A stretch of DNA of 64,000 nt, from NCBI GenBank assembly GCA_016699535.1, contig CP064980.1, positions 2,302,001-2,366,000 on the forward strand, given 5' to 3'. Under the pieces are notes generated by a model. The model saw nothing but the letters and a program-made list of their open reading frames with translations, was not told the DNA's origin and did no database searches. How positions within the stretch are numbered: position 1 is the stretch's first letter; each line of letters starts with the position of its first letter. Made by a program: the position numbers and the translations under genes. Source of the stretch: Myxococcales bacterium (GTDB taxonomy: Bacteria; Myxococcota_A; Polyangia; Polyangiales; GCA-016699535). Shown piece after piece: positions 10,240 through 18,733 of this stretch.

Positions 10240-10320
10240 GCACCGAGACAGAGGGTCCTCATGCTCAAACAGTCCTCGCTTCGCTGCGGAACTGCGCGTG
10301 GGGCCCCTCTGTCTCGGTGC
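10240..10320. repeat. Perfect 16-bp inverted repeat with 49-nt loop upstream of prfB
   Basis: The arms at 10240-10255 (GCACCGAGACAGAGGG) and 10305-10320 are exact reverse complements, and the loop contains a second, weaker palindrome around 10271-10294. The element sits in the 292-base gap between the PilZ gene and prfB, both on the minus strand. There is no T-run directly after the stem, so it is not a standard terminator. It could be a REP-like element or a structured leader in the prfB operon transcript. No protein gene is credible in this gap. Confidence 0.7.
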
Positions 10321-10456
10321 TTCACGACCTCTCACCAAAATATGCTTCGTACAGAGCGAACTGTTTTGCATTTCAAGTAGTGTTGCAAGCAGGCAGGAAC
10401 GAATAGGCGAGGAGAAGGCTTTAGTCTCGCGAGCGCCGTGATAGCTAAATAGTGGT

Positions 10457-10870
10457 TTATTCCTCGGGAGGCCTGAGGTGGGAGGCGACGAGTTTGTCAT
10501 ACAGTAATGGGCCGAGACTATTCGTCATGAGCGTTTCGACGAGCGCGATGGTGCGTTGTCTTTGAACTTCGTCATCGTAGACAAAACCGATTCCCATGCC
10601 AGGCTCTTGTCCGTCTTTGCAGTCTTTTGGTTTTAGTCTCCAATGCACTCGACCCTTGAGGCGAAGTGGCTCCTCAACATTAGGAATAGTAAGTATAAAA
10701 TGAAAGAGAGTCCCAATCGGCAAAGGACGTTCGGTGCGTATGAAGGTACCGCCACGACTGATGTTGTGCGTGTAGTCTGAAAAAAAAGTATTCAGACTTT
10801 GGTATTCCATCTTGAGTTCAATGGGACCGCGTTTGGACCGTCGTCGCTCGTTGGTTGAGTTTTTGGACAA
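10457..10870 (-). CDS. PilZ domain protein (myxobacterial type)
   Basis: A 137-residue stand-alone PilZ domain. The N-terminal RRRSKRGP resembles the RxxxR c-di-GMP-binding motif, and ISRGGTFIRTERPLPIGT is the D/NxSxxG-containing strand; the C-terminal part (GMGIGFVYDD) completes the barrel. The sequence style matches the PilZ paralogue family (TIGR02266) that is abundant in Myxococcus. Such proteins are thought to be c-di-GMP effectors affecting motility or envelope functions. It lies upstream of prfB on the same strand but is separated by an inverted repeat. Confidence 0.85.
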   Translation of the reverse strand: MSKNSTNERRRSKRGPIELKMEYQSLNTFFSDYTHNISRGGTFIRTERPLPIGTLFHFILTIPNVEEPLRLKGRVHWRLKPKDCKDGQEPGMGIGFVYDDEVQRQRTIALVETLMTNSLGPLLYDKLVASHLRPPEE

Positions 10871-11091
10871 GCTTAAGGGTAGTTTGACCCCACACGGAGG
10901 TCAAAGGTTTCAACAGCTCGACACCGAGAGCTTTACGCTGTGACGCTGTTTTTCTTCAATAGTCCTCGATGTTTTCATGAGTGTAAGGCCATGTGCTCTT
11001 GAAAACCCGGGCTGAACTGGTATACGCCCACAACCGGGTCAATGAGCGTGCGCATGAGGCATGTCTTCGTCCCGGGAATTTTAGCGATTGG

Positions 11092-13125
11092 ATGGGCACC
11101 ATGGATAACCCCGAAGTAGTGACAGATGATAACCCCGCCGAGTCAAAACAAGAGGCTCAAGATATAAGCGTTCCTGAGACTCCAGCTACCGAGCTTTCTG
11201 CAAATGAGCACTCTGAGCAGTCAAGCGATCAGCCATTGGATGCAAATGTAGCTGATGCGGGCGAATCTCACCTCGAGGCTCAGTCTTCAGACGTCGACTT
11301 AGCGATGGACACTGAAGTCAAGCCGCACGCAGAAGATGCTTCCGCGCAGCAGGCGGAAGGCACTACGCAGCAGGCCAAAGCACAAGGCAAGGCCACCAAA
11401 GCTAAAAAGAAGCGCAAGAAGAAGAAAGCTGGAGATGGACCCGCAAAAGTTGATGTTCAATCGACGGCTCCTTTTTGGCCGTTGATTCGATCGAAAAAAA
11501 GCCGTCATGCTTTTAGTGCAGGAGAAATCGTAGCTGGCAAGGTGACCGAGATTCGAGACGGCGCACTTGTTGTTGATTTGTTTGGCAAAGCGACCGCCTT
11601 TGCGTCTCAAGATGAAGCAAAAACCCCGGCCGAGTTGCCCCCGGCCGCGCAATCTGAGCCCCCCGCGATTGAAGCAACTGAACCGGCAACGCCCGAAACA
11701 GTTCCAAGCGAAGAGCCCCTAGAGGCGATAGCGCAGCAAGATCACACGAGCGTACCTGGCGCTGCTAGTGATGCTGCCAGCGACACTGTGCAAGAGCTAG
11801 AGACTGTGGTTGATCCTGTCCCTCCTGAAGGGTTGCCGCCACACGAGCAAGCGAAAGTTGGTGAGATTTTCAGAGGCCGAGTATCGGTTGTCTCCGAAAG
11901 CGGCCACGTTGCCCTTTACAATCGTGTGGTCGATCAAGCTGTTTCCAAAGCTCTTGTAACGCGTGCGCAAACTGGGCACACGACCGTTCCGGGTTTGGTG
12001 TTTGGTTATAACCGTGGTGGTTTCGATGTGCTTGTCTACGGCTTACGAGCCTTTTGCCCGGCAAGAGGCATGGCTCTGAAACCGATTGAAAAACCCGAAG
12101 AGTTTTTGGGTTTCGTTTTTGATTTTCGAGTTGCTGCAGCCAAAGAAAAGCACAACGACATCGTTGTCAGTCGCCGGCACATCCTGGAAAAAGAAGCCAA
12201 AGAGCGTGCCAAGCATGTGATTGAAACTCTGCATGTGGGACAAAGCGTCACCGGGAAAGTCGCGGAGATCCGTGATTTCGGCTTGTTCGTTGATCTAGGA
12301 GGCCTTGAAGGATTGCTGCATGCAAGTGAGCTTTCCTACGATCGAAGTGTCACTCCTAAGAACGTGGCAAAGATCGGTGACGATATCACCGTAAAAGTTC
12401 TCAAAGTGCTTGAGCCGCAACATAAGAAGGAACGCTACGAGCGAGTTTCACTTTCGCTAAAAGCTCTCGAGCCGGATCCTTGGGATGCTCACAAGGACAT
12501 CCTAAAAGCAGGAAGTATTCAAAAAGGCAAAGCCACGAAGCTCATGGAGTTCGGTGCTTTTATTGAGCTTGCCGAGCATGTTGAGGGCTTGCTGCATATC
12601 ACTGAGCTTGGAGATAAACTCGTCCATGCTGATCAAGCGTTAAAGGTTGGCGACGAAGTGGACGTGGTTGTCGAGCGGGTGGACCGCAAACAACGCCGCA
12701 TTTCCTTATCAAAGCTTACACCCGACGAAGCAAAAGCGATGCTAGAGGCTCAGGCGCAAGGCGAAACCTTGCTTCCACTATCCAAACTTAAGGTTGGCGC
12801 ACATGTTCCTGTACGCGTCACCAAAAGTGGCCGCCAAGGGCTCGATATTCATGTTGTCGGAGTCGCAGGCAAAAAAGGCCGCGGGTTCATTTCATCCAAA
12901 GATATGGGCGGCGCGAGCGCACAGGAGAAAAAAGATCTCTTTGCTGTCGGCGCCGAGCTCGAGGTGAAGATTATTCGCATCGAGCGAAACGGCTTGCTCA
13001 AGTGTTCACACCGTGGCTATTTGAACGACGAAGAAAAGCGTGCGGTCAAAGACTATCGTAAAGAATCCTCGAAGCAGAGCTTGGGTACGTTGGGTGATAT
13101 TTTAAAGGCAAAGCTCTCGAGTTAA
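11092..13125 (+). CDS. Multi-S1-domain RNA-binding protein (ribosomal S1-like)
   Basis: About 675 residues. The first 110 residues are acidic and disordered, followed by a very basic Lys stretch (KAKKKRKKKK). A first S1-like strand set (GEIVAGKVTEIRDGALVVDL) is separated from the rest by an Ala/Pro/Glu-rich linker. Further S1 modules follow, the clearest being VGQSVTGKVAEIRDFGLFVD and KGKATKLMEFGAFIEL with the typical EGLLH(A/I)(S/T)EL motif. S1 modules bind single-stranded RNA during translation or decay. The start is uncertain: ATGs at 11092 and 11101 are plausible, and a GTG at 10993 would add 33 residues. It is longer and more linker-rich than canonical RpsA and is probably a paralogue. 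Confidence 0.82.
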   Translation: MGTMDNPEVVTDDNPAESKQEAQDISVPETPATELSANEHSEQSSDQPLDANVADAGESHLEAQSSDVDLAMDTEVKPHAEDASAQQAEGTTQQAKAQGKATKAKKKRKKKKAGDGPAKVDVQSTAPFWPLIRSKKSRHAFSAGEIVAGKVTEIRDGALVVDLFGKATAFASQDEAKTPAELPPAAQSEPPAIEATEPATPETVPSEEPLEAIAQQDHTSVPGAASDAASDTVQELETVVDPVPPEGLPPHEQAKVGEIFRGRVSVVSESGHVALYNRVVDQAVSKALVTRAQTGHTTVPGLVFGYNRGGFDVLVYGLRAFCPARGMALKPIEKPEEFLGFVFDFRVAAAKEKHNDIVVSRRHILEKEAKERAKHVIETLHVGQSVTGKVAEIRDFGLFVDLGGLEGLLHASELSYDRSVTPKNVAKIGDDITVKVLKVLEPQHKKERYERVSLSLKALEPDPWDAHKDILKAGSIQKGKATKLMEFGAFIELAEHVEGLLHITELGDKLVHADQALKVGDEVDVVVERVDRKQRRISLSKLTPDEAKAMLEAQAQGETLLPLSKLKVGAHVPVRVTKSGRQGLDIHVVGVAGKKGRGFISSKDMGGASAQEKKDLFAVGAELEVKIIRIERNGLLKCSHRGYLNDEEKRAVKDYRKESSKQSLGTLGDILKAKLSS

Positions 13126-13149
13126 AGCTTTTTTTTGGAAATCTGCATC

Positions 13150-13178
13150 TTGCAGCTTTGCTGCGGCGCTGCTATCTA
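13150..13178 (+). promoter_or_regulatory. Predicted sigma-70 promoter of tRNA-Val
   Basis: A -35-like TTGCAG at 13150-13155 and a -10-like TATCTA at 13173-13178 are separated by 17 bases, with the tRNA starting 15 bases downstream. Inferred from sequence only. Confidence 0.5.
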
Positions 13179-13193
13179 GTAGCCCATCTCATC

Positions 13194-13265
13194 GGGCGAT
13201 TAACTCAGGGGTAGAGTGCCATCTTCACACGGTGGAAGTCGCTGGTTCAAATCCAGCATCGCCCA
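13194..13265 (+). tRNA. tRNA-Val (anticodon CAC)
   Basis: A 72-base cloverleaf: acceptor stem GGGCGAT/ATCGCCC is perfect, the D-arm is ACTC/GAGT, the anticodon stem CCATC/GGTGG encloses the loop TTCACAC with anticodon CAC (reading GUG), and the T-arm is CTGG-TTCAAAT-CCAG. The discriminator base is A, and the CCA end is not encoded. It converges with yihY, whose stop lies eight bases downstream. Confidence 0.95.
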
Positions 13266-13272
13266 CTAACTT

Positions 13273-14127
13273 TTACTCTTCCAGGCGCGCTTCGCCGCGT
13301 TCTTCGGCCCAGTGATAGGCGAAGGCTGCGCCAAACACAAAGACTTGGGCTGAATAATAAGCCCACAAAAACACCATCGCGATGGTACCCGCCCCACCGT
13401 AGGCCGAAAACAAAGCGAGTTTCTGCAGATACAGTCCAGCACCAAAAGAGCCGAGGACAAAAAGGGCAGAAGTCACAGTGGCACCCATGGCTACATTGCG
13501 CCATGAGAGACTCTTATCCGGCAGCCATTTGAAAACTAGCAAAAACATAAGGGCAAGCAAAACAAAAGCTGCAACAAGATCCACGCTGGTCTCGGAGTTG
13601 AACTGATTGAGCGGTGAGGGCAACCAACTTGAAAAATAGAGCACGAATGTTTTCCATAGCATAACCAGCATCATGACCAGGGCACAAAGACCAACGAGCA
13701 CAAGGGCAATGACCCTTCGTTTGAGGGCTCGAGTTGTTAACTGATACCAGTGAAGTTCGGTGGAGCGCTTTACCTTCCAAATTTGGTTTAGGGCTACTCG
13801 TATTGAAGAAAACAAACGGCTACTCGCAAACAAAAGCACAAGCAGACCGAGTCCGGTGGCCAGGTTTCGACCTTCTGGATGTTGAGCTCGGCGCAGCAAT
13901 TCCTGCAAATGCGTCGCTGCATCGGTACCAATGTAGAATCGTAGTTGTGAAAACATTTCGGCTTGTACGGCTTGTTCGCCTAAGAAAGTGCCGGCAAAAA
14001 GTACAACCGCGATGGCCAAAGGAGAAGCCGAGAGCAGCGCGTAAAAGGCAATCGCTGCGCTCACTAGCGACCCGTGCTGATCATGAAAGCTATGAAAGCT
14101 CTTTTTTATCACGCGACAAAAGACCAT
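13273..14127 (-). CDS. YihY/BrkB-family inner-membrane protein
   Basis: About 284 residues with six hydrophobic segments. AAIAFYALLSASPLAIAV in the first third matches the conserved start of the YihY (formerly called RNase BN) family, and a conserved Trp-rich NQIWKVK region and later FKWLPDKSLSWRNV also fit. Function is not settled; these are multi-spanning inner-membrane proteins of unknown transport role. The ATG at 14127 is preferred because it lies closer to the first conserved segment; an in-frame ATG at 14178 would add 17 residues. Confidence 0.82.
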   Translation of the reverse strand: MVFCRVIKKSFHSFHDQHGSLVSAAIAFYALLSASPLAIAVVLFAGTFLGEQAVQAEMFSQLRFYIGTDAATHLQELLRRAQHPEGRNLATGLGLLVLLFASSRLFSSIRVALNQIWKVKRSTELHWYQLTTRALKRRVIALVLVGLCALVMMLVMLWKTFVLYFSSWLPSPLNQFNSETSVDLVAAFVLLALMFLLVFKWLPDKSLSWRNVAMGATVTSALFVLGSFGAGLYLQKLALFSAYGGAGTIAMVFLWAYYSAQVFVFGAAFAYHWAEERGEARLEE

Positions 14128-14190
14128 GTCACCGCAGCTATACCACGACCAATTGATTCTAGCGTAGCTCTGCTGCACAATGCCTCGGTT

Positions 14191-14964
14191 ATGCTTATAT
14201 ATTCATGGAACGTTAATGGTATTCGAGCGGCCTGCAAAAAGGGTTTCCTCGATTGGTTTCAGCACTGCGGCGCAGATATTGTGGGTCTACAAGAGGTGCG
14301 CGCGAACGAAGAGCAGATCCCAGAAGAGTTGCGTGCTCCAGCGGGTTGGTATCGTCATTCGGTCAGTGCCGAACGCAAAGGTTATAGCGGCGTGACCTTG
14401 TATTCTCGTCAGGAACCCGACGAAGTTCATATCTCGCTTAGTGCGAAGGAATTTGACTGTGAGGGACGCTTGCAAGTGGCGCGGTTCGGTAAACTCTGGG
14501 TTGTAAACTGCTACTTTCCCAATGGAAATGGAAAGGACCGTGACAACAGTCGAGTGCTTTTCAAGCTGGCTTTCTATCAGCGCTTGTTTGACTATCTCGA
14601 GCCGGCCGTGAAAAAAAACGAGCGCTTGGTCGTTATGGGGGACTTCAATACGGCTCATACGGAAATTGATATTGCACGGCCCAAAGCGAACGAAAAGACA
14701 AGCGGCTTTTTGCCCGAAGAACGCGAGGAGTTTTCTCGTTGGCTCGGGCACGGCTACACCGACACCTTTCGGATGTTTACTTCTGATCCGCATCACTACA
14801 GTTGGTGGTCACAGCGTGCCGGAGCGCGTGCGCGTAACGTCGGCTGGAGGATTGACTACGTGCTTAGTTCAGATGCTCTGAAAAAGGAAATCACAGGAGC
14901 TCGTATTCATCCTGAAATCATGGGCTCCGATCATTGTCCGATTAGTGTCACTATCGCTTCTTAG
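14191..14964 (+). CDS. xth: Exodeoxyribonuclease III
   Basis: A 257-residue ExoIII/APE1-type AP endonuclease and 3'-5' exonuclease for base-excision repair. Family motifs are in order: YSWNVNGIRA at the N-terminus, VGLQEVRA with the metal-binding Glu, VVMGDFNTAH, FRMF, WRIDYVL and the C-terminal GSDHCPI with the catalytic Asp-His. The ATG at 14191 starts directly before the first beta strand, as usual; in-frame upstream Mets would add non-conserved residues overlapping yihY. A second ExoIII-like gene lies at 23.2 kb. Confidence 0.93.
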   Translation: MLIYSWNVNGIRAACKKGFLDWFQHCGADIVGLQEVRANEEQIPEELRAPAGWYRHSVSAERKGYSGVTLYSRQEPDEVHISLSAKEFDCEGRLQVARFGKLWVVNCYFPNGNGKDRDNSRVLFKLAFYQRLFDYLEPAVKKNERLVVMGDFNTAHTEIDIARPKANEKTSGFLPEEREEFSRWLGHGYTDTFRMFTSDPHHYSWWSQRAGARARNVGWRIDYVLSSDALKKEITGARIHPEIMGSDHCPISVTIAS

Positions 14965-14966
14965 TT

Positions 14967-15503
14967 TCAGGAGCAGGTTGAGTTTGAACAGAGTGCGCCG
15001 AGGCATCTAAGCGAAAGCATCCCGTCCAACTTCCTCGCGTGTTTGCAAAAGAGCTGCATGAAGCCATCTTCGTCGTGATTAAGTTCGTAGTAGATGGTGT
15101 AATATAGGGGCCGGCCTTCCTGCTCCTGCCAGAAAGCAAGCTCGGGGCTGAGCACGTCTTGCCACAGCATGCCTGGCGTCGCGCTGCTTCGAATCTGAAT
15201 GCTGGGCAACAGGCCTTCGGTCTCGCTTTGAGCGTCATCGAACTCGAACCAGATTACAACAAGATCGTTGTCTTGATTTTGGTACGAGGTCGAGCGCACC
15301 CCTCGAAGTATAATTCCAAGACTGTCTCTAAGCTCAATGCTTTGCTGACAACTGAACCCTTCGGGAATAGGGGTATCCTGAGTTAAGGGCCCTATGGCTT
15401 GCGCAAGAAGTTGTCCATCAACGTTTTCATCCTCTTTTTCGGGTGAAACGGCTGTGCATGCGCTCAGTACAAGAAGCCCAAGAATGGAATGAAGCGATTT
15501 CAT
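14967..15503 (-). CDS. Predicted lipoprotein, unknown function
   Basis: About 178 residues beginning MKSLHSILGLLVLSACTAVS, a signal peptide with a lipobox (LSAC). The mature part is acidic, and the C-terminus has several Cys residues (RCLGALCSNSTC). I recognise no domain. It converges on xth with only two bases between the stop codons. The ATG at 15503 is chosen to place the lipobox correctly; the longer in-frame start would prepend MLTWWP. Confidence 0.72.
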   Translation of the reverse strand: MKSLHSILGLLVLSACTAVSPEKEDENVDGQLLAQAIGPLTQDTPIPEGFSCQQSIELRDSLGIILRGVRSTSYQNQDNDLVVIWFEFDDAQSETEGLLPSIQIRSSATPGMLWQDVLSPELAFWQEQEGRPLYYTIYYELNHDEDGFMQLFCKHARKLDGMLSLRCLGALCSNSTCS

Positions 15504-15582
15504 GGGCCACCAAGTTAGCACAGCGTTCTGATTCGTCGAGCGAATCCGGGCGGAGCTCTACTAGTCTGTGATAGAATAAGGC

Positions 15583-16602
15583 ATGACGGATCGGATGGTG
15601 GCCTTAGCAGAGGAGGTTGTTTCGGGTTCGACACGCGCTGCGGCGCGGGCGATACGGCTGGTTGATGATCGAAGCGAGGGTTACGAGCGCCTGCTCGCTA
15701 CGCTCTATCCTTACACGGGCAAGGCCATGGTGCTTGGCATTACGGGGACACCTGGCGCAGGTAAAAGTACTTTGGTTGCCGAGCTTGTGACATCGTTTCG
15801 CAAGGCCCAAAAAAAAGTTGGTGTGCTTGCGGTCGATCCCAGTAGTCCTTTTTCAGGCGGAGCAATTCTCGGTGACAGGATTCGCATGCAGGATCATTTT
15901 TTGGATCCGGGGGTATTCATCCGTTCCATTGCTACGCGAGGTGCGCTGGGTGGACTTTCCTTTTCCGCTTTGGACTTGTCCCGTGTGCTTGATGCTTTTG
16001 GTTGCGAGGTGGTGATCGTGGAGACCGTGGGCGTCGGACAAGACGAGCTGGATATTGCGCGCTTGGCTGATACAACGGTTGTGGTGAGTGCGCCTGGCCT
16101 TGGCGATGACATCCAAGCCGTTAAGGCTGGTATTTTGGAAATCGCCGACGTGTTTGTAGTGAACAAGAGTGACAAGCCTGGTGCAGATGCTGCAGTTGCC
16201 GATCTTGAACACATGGTAGCGCTTGGTTATGAAGTAGACGATGCTTTTAAAGCGCATCATCACGGCACAGCGCCCTTGGAGCCAAACAAAGCCAGATGCA
16301 ACAACACGAACTGGGAACCTGTCATTATCAAGACCGTTGCAGCCACAGGGCAGGGCGTAGACGAACTAATGAATGCCGTTGGGGCTCATCAGCGGTTTTT
16401 GTTTGATACAGAGCCTGGAAAGCAAAAACGGCGGGAAAAACTAAAGGAACAGATGGGCTGGTTACTGGAACAGTCTGTTTTAACTCGAGTGCGTTCTTTA
16501 TTGCAGACTGAACTTGACGAAGAAGTTGAACGAGTCTTGCAGATGAACGAGGATCCCTACACGGTAGTCCGTGAAATCACCGATAAGTTTTTGAGGAGGT
16601 GA
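15583..16602 (+). CDS. meaB: MeaB/ArgK-family G3E GTPase chaperone
   Basis: A 339-residue P-loop GTPase with Walker A TGTPGAGKST, ETVGVGQDE (G3/switch II region) and the G4 NKSDK. MeaB protects and reactivates adenosylcobalamin-dependent acyl-CoA mutases such as methylmalonyl-CoA mutase. No mutase lies in the window; the gene instead leads straight into thiolase (three-base gap), so here it is part of an acyl-CoA cluster. Related G3E proteins were once named ArgK. Confidence 0.92.
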   Translation: MTDRMVALAEEVVSGSTRAAARAIRLVDDRSEGYERLLATLYPYTGKAMVLGITGTPGAGKSTLVAELVTSFRKAQKKVGVLAVDPSSPFSGGAILGDRIRMQDHFLDPGVFIRSIATRGALGGLSFSALDLSRVLDAFGCEVVIVETVGVGQDELDIARLADTTVVVSAPGLGDDIQAVKAGILEIADVFVVNKSDKPGADAAVADLEHMVALGYEVDDAFKAHHHGTAPLEPNKARCNNTNWEPVIIKTVAATGQGVDELMNAVGAHQRFLFDTEPGKQKRREKLKEQMGWLLEQSVLTRVRSLLQTELDEEVERVLQMNEDPYTVVREITDKFLRR

Positions 16603-16605
16603 AGC

Positions 16606-17784
16606 GTGAGTAAGCAGGTTTACATCGTTGGCAGTGCAAGAACACCGATAGCTTCTTTTTTGGGTAGCTTATCTTCTCTTACGGCGCCACAACTAGGAGC
16701 TACGGCGATAAGGGCAGCGCTTGAGCATGCAGGTCTCTCTGCAGATGCCATCGACGAATGTTATATGGGTAATGTGCTAAGTGCCGGAGTTGGCCAAGCC
16801 CCCGCACGTCAAGCTGCAAAAGGGGCGGGACTGCCGAACAACGTGCCTGCGACGACTATCAACAAGGTGTGCGGATCGGGGTTGCAATCAATCATCATGG
16901 GCCAAAAAGCGATTTTGCTGGATGATGCTGAGTTAGTGGTTGCTGGGGGCATGGAATCGATGAGCAACGCGCCTTATATTTTGCCCAAAGCACGCTCCGG
17001 CTATCGCATGGGTAACGGCGAGGTGATCGATACCATGGTGCACGATGGTCTTTGGGATCCCTACGGCAACATGCACATGGGTCATGCCGGTGAACTTTGT
17101 GCTAGAGAATGTAACTTTAGTCGGCAAGTGCAAGACGACTTTACAAAACAGTCTTACGAGCGTGCACTTCACGCGCAAACACAAGGCTGGTTTAAAGAAG
17201 AAATCGTGCCAGTCACCGTGACGGATCGCAAAGGCGATACGCTGGTATCCGAAGATGAAGAGCCAGGGCGAGCGCGACTGGATAAGCTTTCATCACTAAG
17301 GCCTGTGTTTGATAAAGATGGCACCATCACGGCAGCAAACGCTTCGTCTGTGAACGATGGCGCTGCCGCGGTTGTTTTGGCCAGCGAAGAGGCTGTCAAG
17401 CGGTACAAGTTACAGCCCCTCGCGCGTCTTGTTGCATATGCAGGTCATGCTCAGGCTCCAGAGTGGTTTACCACGGCACCGGTTGGCGCCACCGAGAAGG
17501 TATTGGCGCGCGCTCAGATGAAGGTTGACGATATTGATTTGTTTGAAATCAACGAAGCCTTTGCCGTCGTAGCGCTTGCTTGCATGCAGAAATCAGGCAT
17601 TGATCCTGAAAAGACCAACGTGTTTGGCGGAGCTGTAGCGCTTGGTCATCCGATTGGAGCCACCGGGACGCGCTTGGTGGTGACCTTGCTTTCTGCGCTC
17701 GGGCAGCGGGGCAAAAAGCGAGGCCTTGCGACCTTGTGCATTGGCGGCGGTGAAGCCTTGGCGCTCATAGTCGAGCGTGTGTAA
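16606..17784 (+). CDS. Acetyl-CoA C-acetyltransferase (thiolase)
   Basis: A 392-residue type II thiolase that condenses two acetyl-CoA to acetoacetyl-CoA, or runs in reverse. It has the nucleophile Cys in NKVCGSGLQS (about residue 89), the active-site His in NEAFAV and the C-terminal GGAVALGHPIGATG and CIGGGEALA with the second Cys. It starts with GTG at 16606 behind the strong ribosome binding site GAGGAGGTGA, which overlaps the end of meaB. Together with hbd and the downstream crotonase it covers steps of butyryl/crotonyl-CoA or PHB-type metabolism. Confidence 0.94.
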   Translation: MSKQVYIVGSARTPIASFLGSLSSLTAPQLGATAIRAALEHAGLSADAIDECYMGNVLSAGVGQAPARQAAKGAGLPNNVPATTINKVCGSGLQSIIMGQKAILLDDAELVVAGGMESMSNAPYILPKARSGYRMGNGEVIDTMVHDGLWDPYGNMHMGHAGELCARECNFSRQVQDDFTKQSYERALHAQTQGWFKEEIVPVTVTDRKGDTLVSEDEEPGRARLDKLSSLRPVFDKDGTITAANASSVNDGAAAVVLASEEAVKRYKLQPLARLVAYAGHAQAPEWFTTAPVGATEKVLARAQMKVDDIDLFEINEAFAVVALACMQKSGIDPEKTNVFGGAVALGHPIGATGTRLVVTLLSALGQRGKKRGLATLCIGGGEALALIVERV

Positions 17785-17828
17785 CGAAAAAGAGATAACG
17801 CAACAACATAGCTAATCTGGAGGCGGAA

Positions 17829-18686
17829 GTGGATATCAAAGTGGTAGGCGTTTTAGGCGCAGGACAAATGGGTCGAGGCATTGCTCAAGTGACAGCGCAG
17901 GCTGGCTGCAACGTGTTGCTGCTTGATGTGGATCTTGCGCATGCCAAGCAAGGGCATGAACGAATTGGCAAAGACCTGTTGCGGCTTGTGGATAAAGGTA
18001 AAATGCAATCGGCTGAGCGTCAGACGATTTTGCAGCGCATAACGCCTAATCAGGATCTCAAGGTGCTTAGCGAGGCCGACCTTGTCATCGAAGCTGCTAC
18101 GGAGCAGCAAGTCATCAAAGAAAAGCTTCTTAGCGATGCGGACAAAGTGATGAAGCCCGAGGCTCTTTTAGCCAGTAACACTTCTTCGATTTCGCTGACC
18201 AAACTGGCGGCTGTCACGTCGCGTCCGGACAAAGTCATTGGTATGCATTTTATGAATCCGGTGCCCGTGATGAAGCTTGTTGAAATCATCCCTGCGATTC
18301 AAAGTTCCGAAGAATGTGTTCAGACGATTAAGCAATTCGCGGCACGCTTGGGCAAAATGGTCGTAACCTCGAAAGATTCGCCCGGCTTTTTGGTCAATCG
18401 CATGTTGATGCCGTTTATTAACGAGGCGTGTTTTGCTCTGCAAGAAGGCCTGAGTAGTCCAGAGGAAATCGATGAGGGCGTGCGTTTGGGCCTCAATCAT
18501 CCGATGGGACCTCTCGAGCTGGCTGACTTTGTGGGCCTCGACACGGTGCTCTACATTGCCGAGGTGCTTCATCGCGAGCTTGGTGACGATAAGTACAGAC
18601 CCGCAACGATTCTGAGGAATTACGTGGCTGCAGGCTGGCTTGGCCGTAAAGCGGGACGTGGGTTTTACAACTACACTGAAAAGTAA
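17829..18686 (+). CDS. hbd: 3-hydroxybutyryl-CoA dehydrogenase
   Basis: A 285-residue NAD(P)-dependent 3-hydroxyacyl-CoA dehydrogenase. The N-terminal Rossmann motif is GVLGAGQMGRGIAQV with D at the end of the second strand (LLLDVD). The catalytic region has NTSSISLTKLA and GMHFMNPVPVMKLVEII with the active His, and the C-terminal dimerisation domain contains NHPMGPLELADFVGLD. It converts acetoacetyl-CoA to 3-hydroxybutyryl-CoA or the reverse. It starts with GTG behind GGAGGCGGAA, 44 bases after the thiolase gene. Confidence 0.94.
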   Translation: MDIKVVGVLGAGQMGRGIAQVTAQAGCNVLLLDVDLAHAKQGHERIGKDLLRLVDKGKMQSAERQTILQRITPNQDLKVLSEADLVIEAATEQQVIKEKLLSDADKVMKPEALLASNTSSISLTKLAAVTSRPDKVIGMHFMNPVPVMKLVEIIPAIQSSEECVQTIKQFAARLGKMVVTSKDSPGFLVNRMLMPFINEACFALQEGLSSPEEIDEGVRLGLNHPMGPLELADFVGLDTVLYIAEVLHRELGDDKYRPATILRNYVAAGWLGRKAGRGFYNYTEK

Positions 18687-18733
18687 AATAAATATCACCT
18701 TTCAATTGTGAATTAATATGCTAATTTCATATA

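Noticed and set aside
10135..10441. Plus-strand reading frames in the gap before prfB
   Set aside because: Short, compositionally random, and overlapping an inverted repeat; no start signals.
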